Part shown: piece by piece, positions 15,586 through 17,750 of the stretch
How the letters are laid out: every line of letters begins with the position of its first letter
Numbering within the stretch: the first letter of the stretch is position 1
DNA from: Geobacter sp. UBA1603
GTDB taxonomy: Bacteria; Desulfobacterota; Desulfuromonadia; Geobacterales; Pseudopelobacteraceae
Length of the DNA stretch: 17,750 bases
Direction: 5' to 3'
Assembly: GCA_002322035.1 (NCBI GenBank)
Contig: DCNF01000002.1
Coordinates: forward strand, 56,290-74,039
Translations under genes and position numbers: made by a program
The notes under the pieces: generated by a model
What the model saw: the letters and a program-made list of their open reading frames with translations, nothing else
Told to the model about the DNA's origin: nothing
The model's database searches: none

Positions 15586-16077
15586 CTGTTCCGCTTTGTT
15601 GCGCTTGTGATGCTGGCATCCCTGCCGGCCTGCTATCACCTGCGGCCGTTGCCGGAACCGATTCCTTCCCGGGTTACCCGGATACCGAGGCCACTCCCGG
15701 AAGCGATTCGCAGGGTTCGGACCGTCGTGGAGGAGGAGATGAAACTGCGGATTCTGGAAGAATCTTCCGGGGGAAGACAGCTGATCACCGCTCCCCGGCA
15801 TTTCGCGACTGATACCGGGCCGGGGCAGCCGGCTGGAGGACGTCAGTACTATGTTCAGTTGCGGATCGATCTGTCGGCACACGGGAATGGAACCGAGATC
15901 GTCATCTCGCCTCACCGATACGAACTGCGCACCTCCTATGCCTACAGCAGTGAAGGGCAGTTGCGGACCCTCTCCAAGATTTATCCCTATGAGGAGTATC
16001 CGGGGATGTTCGACAATGGTCCGATCATGAAAGAACTCAAAACTTCAGCAGAGATGGTTGAGCGGGGACTCCGATGA
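15586..16077 (+). CDS. Putative lipoprotein of unknown function
   Basis: I do not recognise this 163-residue protein. Its N terminus has a basic residue at 3, a hydrophobic run to residue 15, and Leu-Pro-Ala-Cys at 13-16, a plausible lipobox with Cys16 as the lipidated residue. The mature part starts with a proline-rich segment and continues with strands ending in a helical C terminus. Placement in the outer membrane or periplasm is inferred from the signal only. There is no ATG or GTG that keeps the whole signal: CTG at 15586 gives a proper signal peptide, while GTG 15607 or ATG 15610 would leave a stub. A much longer frame from 15319 lies in the wrong phase inside ubiD. It sits one base after ubiD and overlaps ubiA (ATGA). 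Confidence 0.7.
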   Translation: MFRFVALVMLASLPACYHLRPLPEPIPSRVTRIPRPLPEAIRRVRTVVEEEMKLRILEESSGGRQLITAPRHFATDTGPGQPAGGRQYYVQLRIDLSAHGNGTEIVISPHRYELRTSYAYSSEGQLRTLSKIYPYEEYPGMFDNGPIMKELKTSAEMVERGLR

Positions 16078-16961
16078 GTTCACGCCAAGCCGGACAGACC
16101 ATGTTCGGGAAGATTTTCGTCTTCCTGGAAATGATTAAATTTTCCCATACGGTCTTCGCTCTCCCCTTCGCACTGACCGGCGCTCTGCTGGCAGCCAAGG
16201 GGATACCGGAGGTGCGCCAGGTATTCTGGATCATCATGGCCATGGTCGGGGCCCGTACGGCGGCCATGGGGATGAACCGCCTGATCGACGCCGCCATCGA
16301 CGCCCGTAACCCGCGCACCGCCGGCAGAGCCATACCGGCCGGCCTGATCAGCAAAGGGGCGACGCTCGCATATATCCTCGTGGCAACGCTGCTGATGCTT
16401 GCCGCCGCAGCCATGCTCAACCCGCTCTGCCTCAGGCTTTCTCCGGTCGCCCTCTTTTTTCTGGTGCTCTACTCCTACTGCAAACGCTTCACCTCACTGG
16501 CCCATGTGGTTCTGGGGGTCTGTCTTGCGGCCGCCCCCATGGGGGCCTGGGCGGCGATCCGCGGCACAATCGAAACACCCGCCCTGATACTGGGGGGAGT
16601 CGTGTTGTTCTGGGTAGCCGGCTTCGACATCCTCTACGCCCTGCAGGATCTGGAATTCGACCGCAGCGAAGGTCTTCATTCCATCCCGGTGGCGCTGGGG
16701 CTGAACGGCTCGCTCTGGATGGCCCGCGCATTTCATCTGGTCATGATCGCCCTGCTGATCTGGCTCAAACTATCGGCCGGGCTGGGACTGTTTTTTCTGG
16801 CCGGCATTGCTGCCGCAATTGCCATGCTCGGCTATGAACACTGGCTGCTCAAAGACGGCGACCTCACTAAGATGGATGCAGCGTTTTTTAACATGAACGG
16901 CTACATCAGCGTGGCGCTTCTCCTGTTCACGGCGTTGGATGTGCTCCTGGTATCGAGGTGA
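16074..16961 (+). CDS. ubiA: UbiA-family polyprenyltransferase (quinone biosynthesis)
   Basis: UbiA enzymes are intramembrane prenyltransferases that attach a polyprenyl chain to an aromatic acid. The 295-residue protein has eight to nine hydrophobic helices and both Asp-rich motifs that hold the prenyl diphosphate through magnesium: MNRLIDAAIDARNPRTAGR with Asn68, Asp72 and Asp76, and YALQDLEFDRSEGLHSIP with Asp192 and Asp196. Length and motifs match the 4-hydroxybenzoate-type group often annotated in bacteria that make menaquinone by the futalosine route (an MqnP-like role). That pathway is an inference: no mqn gene is visible here. The ATG overlaps the lipoprotein stop and the 3' end abuts ubiX, so the three enzymes are co-transcribed. 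Confidence 0.92.
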   Translation: MSSRQAGQTMFGKIFVFLEMIKFSHTVFALPFALTGALLAAKGIPEVRQVFWIIMAMVGARTAAMGMNRLIDAAIDARNPRTAGRAIPAGLISKGATLAYILVATLLMLAAAAMLNPLCLRLSPVALFFLVLYSYCKRFTSLAHVVLGVCLAAAPMGAWAAIRGTIETPALILGGVVLFWVAGFDILYALQDLEFDRSEGLHSIPVALGLNGSLWMARAFHLVMIALLIWLKLSAGLGLFFLAGIAAAIAMLGYEHWLLKDGDLTKMDAAFFNMNGYISVALLLFTALDVLLVSR

Positions 16962-16963
16962 AT

Positions 16964-17569
16964 ATGAATGGCATGAAGAGGGTTTTTATCGCCCTGACCG
17001 GGGCGTCCGGATCGGTCTACGGCCTGAGGCTGGCCGAACAACTGTGCCTGTCGGGGATCGAGGTCACGTTCTGTGCCAGCATGAGCGGCGCTGAAGTCTG
17101 CCGCATGGAAACCGGCCTCGACCTCTCCGGTGACCTTGAAGGTGCCGAGCGGCGCCTCCAGGCCCACCTTGAGGTCACCGACGGGGTGCGACTGGTTCAT
17201 TTCGAGGATCTGTTCTGCCATGCCGCCAGTGGCTCGGCCGCTCCCGACGCCATGATCGTCATCCCCTGCAGCATGGGGACCCTGGCCCGCATAGCCGCCG
17301 GCATCTCCGGCAGCCTGATCGAACGCTGCGCCGATGTCATGCTCAAAGAACGGCGCCCGTTGCTTCTGGTACCCCGCGAGACGCCTCTTTCTGATATTCA
17401 CCTGGAGAACATGCTGCGGCTCTCCCGGGCCGGAGCGAAAATCCTGCCGGCCATGCCCGCCTTCTACACCCGCCCCGAATCGGTCCTTGACATGGTCGAT
17501 TTCGTGGTCGGGAAAGCCCTCGACCAGCTGGGAATCGACCACGACCTCTATCCCCGCTGGGGAGCCTGA
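16964..17569 (+). CDS. ubiX: UbiX-family flavin prenyltransferase
   Basis: UbiX joins dimethylallyl phosphate to FMN, making the prenyl-FMN cofactor that UbiD enzymes need. The 201-residue protein is flavodoxin-like, with IALTGASGSVYGLRLAEQL (residues 8-26) binding FMN. IPCSMGTLARIAAGISGSLIERCADVMLKERRPLLLVPRETPLS follows in the second half (about 102-145), and then PAMPAFYTRP. These are strong UbiX motifs. ATG at 16964 is chosen because GAGG (16955-16958) is five bases upstream; GTG at 16958, overlapping the ubiA stop, and ATG at 16973 are alternatives. Its proximity to ubiD makes a cofactor-supply role clear. It is the last gene of the run; no strong terminator is visible in the 92 bases after it. 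Confidence 0.95.
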   Translation: MNGMKRVFIALTGASGSVYGLRLAEQLCLSGIEVTFCASMSGAEVCRMETGLDLSGDLEGAERRLQAHLEVTDGVRLVHFEDLFCHAASGSAAPDAMIVIPCSMGTLARIAAGISGSLIERCADVMLKERRPLLLVPRETPLSDIHLENMLRLSRAGAKILPAMPAFYTRPESVLDMVDFVVGKALDQLGIDHDLYPRWGA

Positions 17570-17661
17570 AGCCACACGTTCATAACGCCCAATTACCGTT
17601 GTGCTTCAAGACAAGTTCACGCGGCGTAACAACAGCAACACCTGATGAAAGGGGAGAGCAC
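17570..17661 (+). other. Intergenic stretch before the final partial gene
   Basis: Ninety-two bases separate ubiX from the next start. I see no T-tailed hairpin and no well-spaced promoter hexamers. The only clear element is a purine-rich ribosome site (AAAGGGGAGAG, 17648-17658) before the ATG at 17662. Confidence 0.5.
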
Positions 17662-17750
17662 ATGGACAGACGGACGTTTCTCAAAACGGGGTGCGCAGCT
17701 GCAGTTCTATCGCCGATCATCATCAAGGAGGCGCTGGCAACTCCTCCCCA
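17662..17750 (+). CDS. Protein with a twin-arginine signal, N-terminal part (partial)
   Basis: Only the first 29 codons lie in the window, so the protein cannot be named. The N terminus reads Met-Asp-Arg-Arg-Thr-Phe-Leu-Lys, matching the twin-arginine export pattern (RR-x-F-L-K). A hydrophobic stretch with Ala, Val, Leu and Ile (about residues 11-20) follows, then an Ala-Leu-Ala site at about 24-26 where a signal peptidase could cut. A folded, often cofactor-containing, periplasmic protein is expected. The ATG follows a strong ribosome site. The real product lies beyond the window. Confidence 0.75.
   Translation, partial: MDRRTFLKTGCAAAVLSPIIIKEALATPP

Noticed and set aside
17590..17630. GTTGT and ACAAC inverted repeat after ubiX
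   Set aside because: The arms are only five bases with a large loop and no T tract, so it is not a credible terminator or operator.

Overview
The window is a stretch of about 60% G+C bacterial chromosome that looks like a Geobacter-type bacterium (Desulfuromonadales). This placement is inferred from protein style, gene order and codon preference, not from a database search. All genes are on the + strand and tightly packed. I see no mobile element, CRISPR array, rRNA or tRNA.

Region 1 (1-8283) is the distal half of a classical division and cell-wall (dcw) cluster: murD (3' end only), ftsW, murG, a small unrecognised gene, murC, murB, ddl, ftsQ and ftsA. Mur ligases, MurG and Ddl make lipid II and its D-Ala-D-Ala dipeptide. 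FtsW polymerises glycan at the septum, FtsQ belongs to the divisome bridge, and FtsA tethers FtsZ to the membrane. A strong intrinsic terminator follows ftsA.

Region 2 (8284-9616) is ftsZ with its own candidate promoter and its own terminator, so it appears to be a separate transcription unit. Region 3 (9617-10762) holds a divergent SDR/epimerase-like gene, then a 217-base intergenic stretch. That stretch carries a candidate small RNA (promoter, two hairpins, terminator) and a promoter that appears to start almost on the folK start codon.

Region 4 (10763-17569) is a nine-gene tightly spaced or overlapping run: folK, a small membrane YHS-domain protein, a short transaldolase, a free-standing Hpt phosphotransfer protein, glgA, and then ubiD - lipoprotein - ubiA - ubiX. 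The last three enzymes form a coherent quinone module (prenylation, prenyl-FMN synthesis, decarboxylation), probably for menaquinone. The run therefore mixes folate, sugar-phosphate, glycogen and quinone metabolism with a phosphorelay component. The window ends in the 5' end of a gene with a twin-arginine signal.

Most of the window is ordinary housekeeping sequence. The points most worth checking are the candidate sRNA with an anti-Shine-Dalgarno-like loop (about 10626-10703), a probable CTG start for murB, a probably leaderless folK, the small gene between murG and murC, and the orphan Hpt protein beside glgA.
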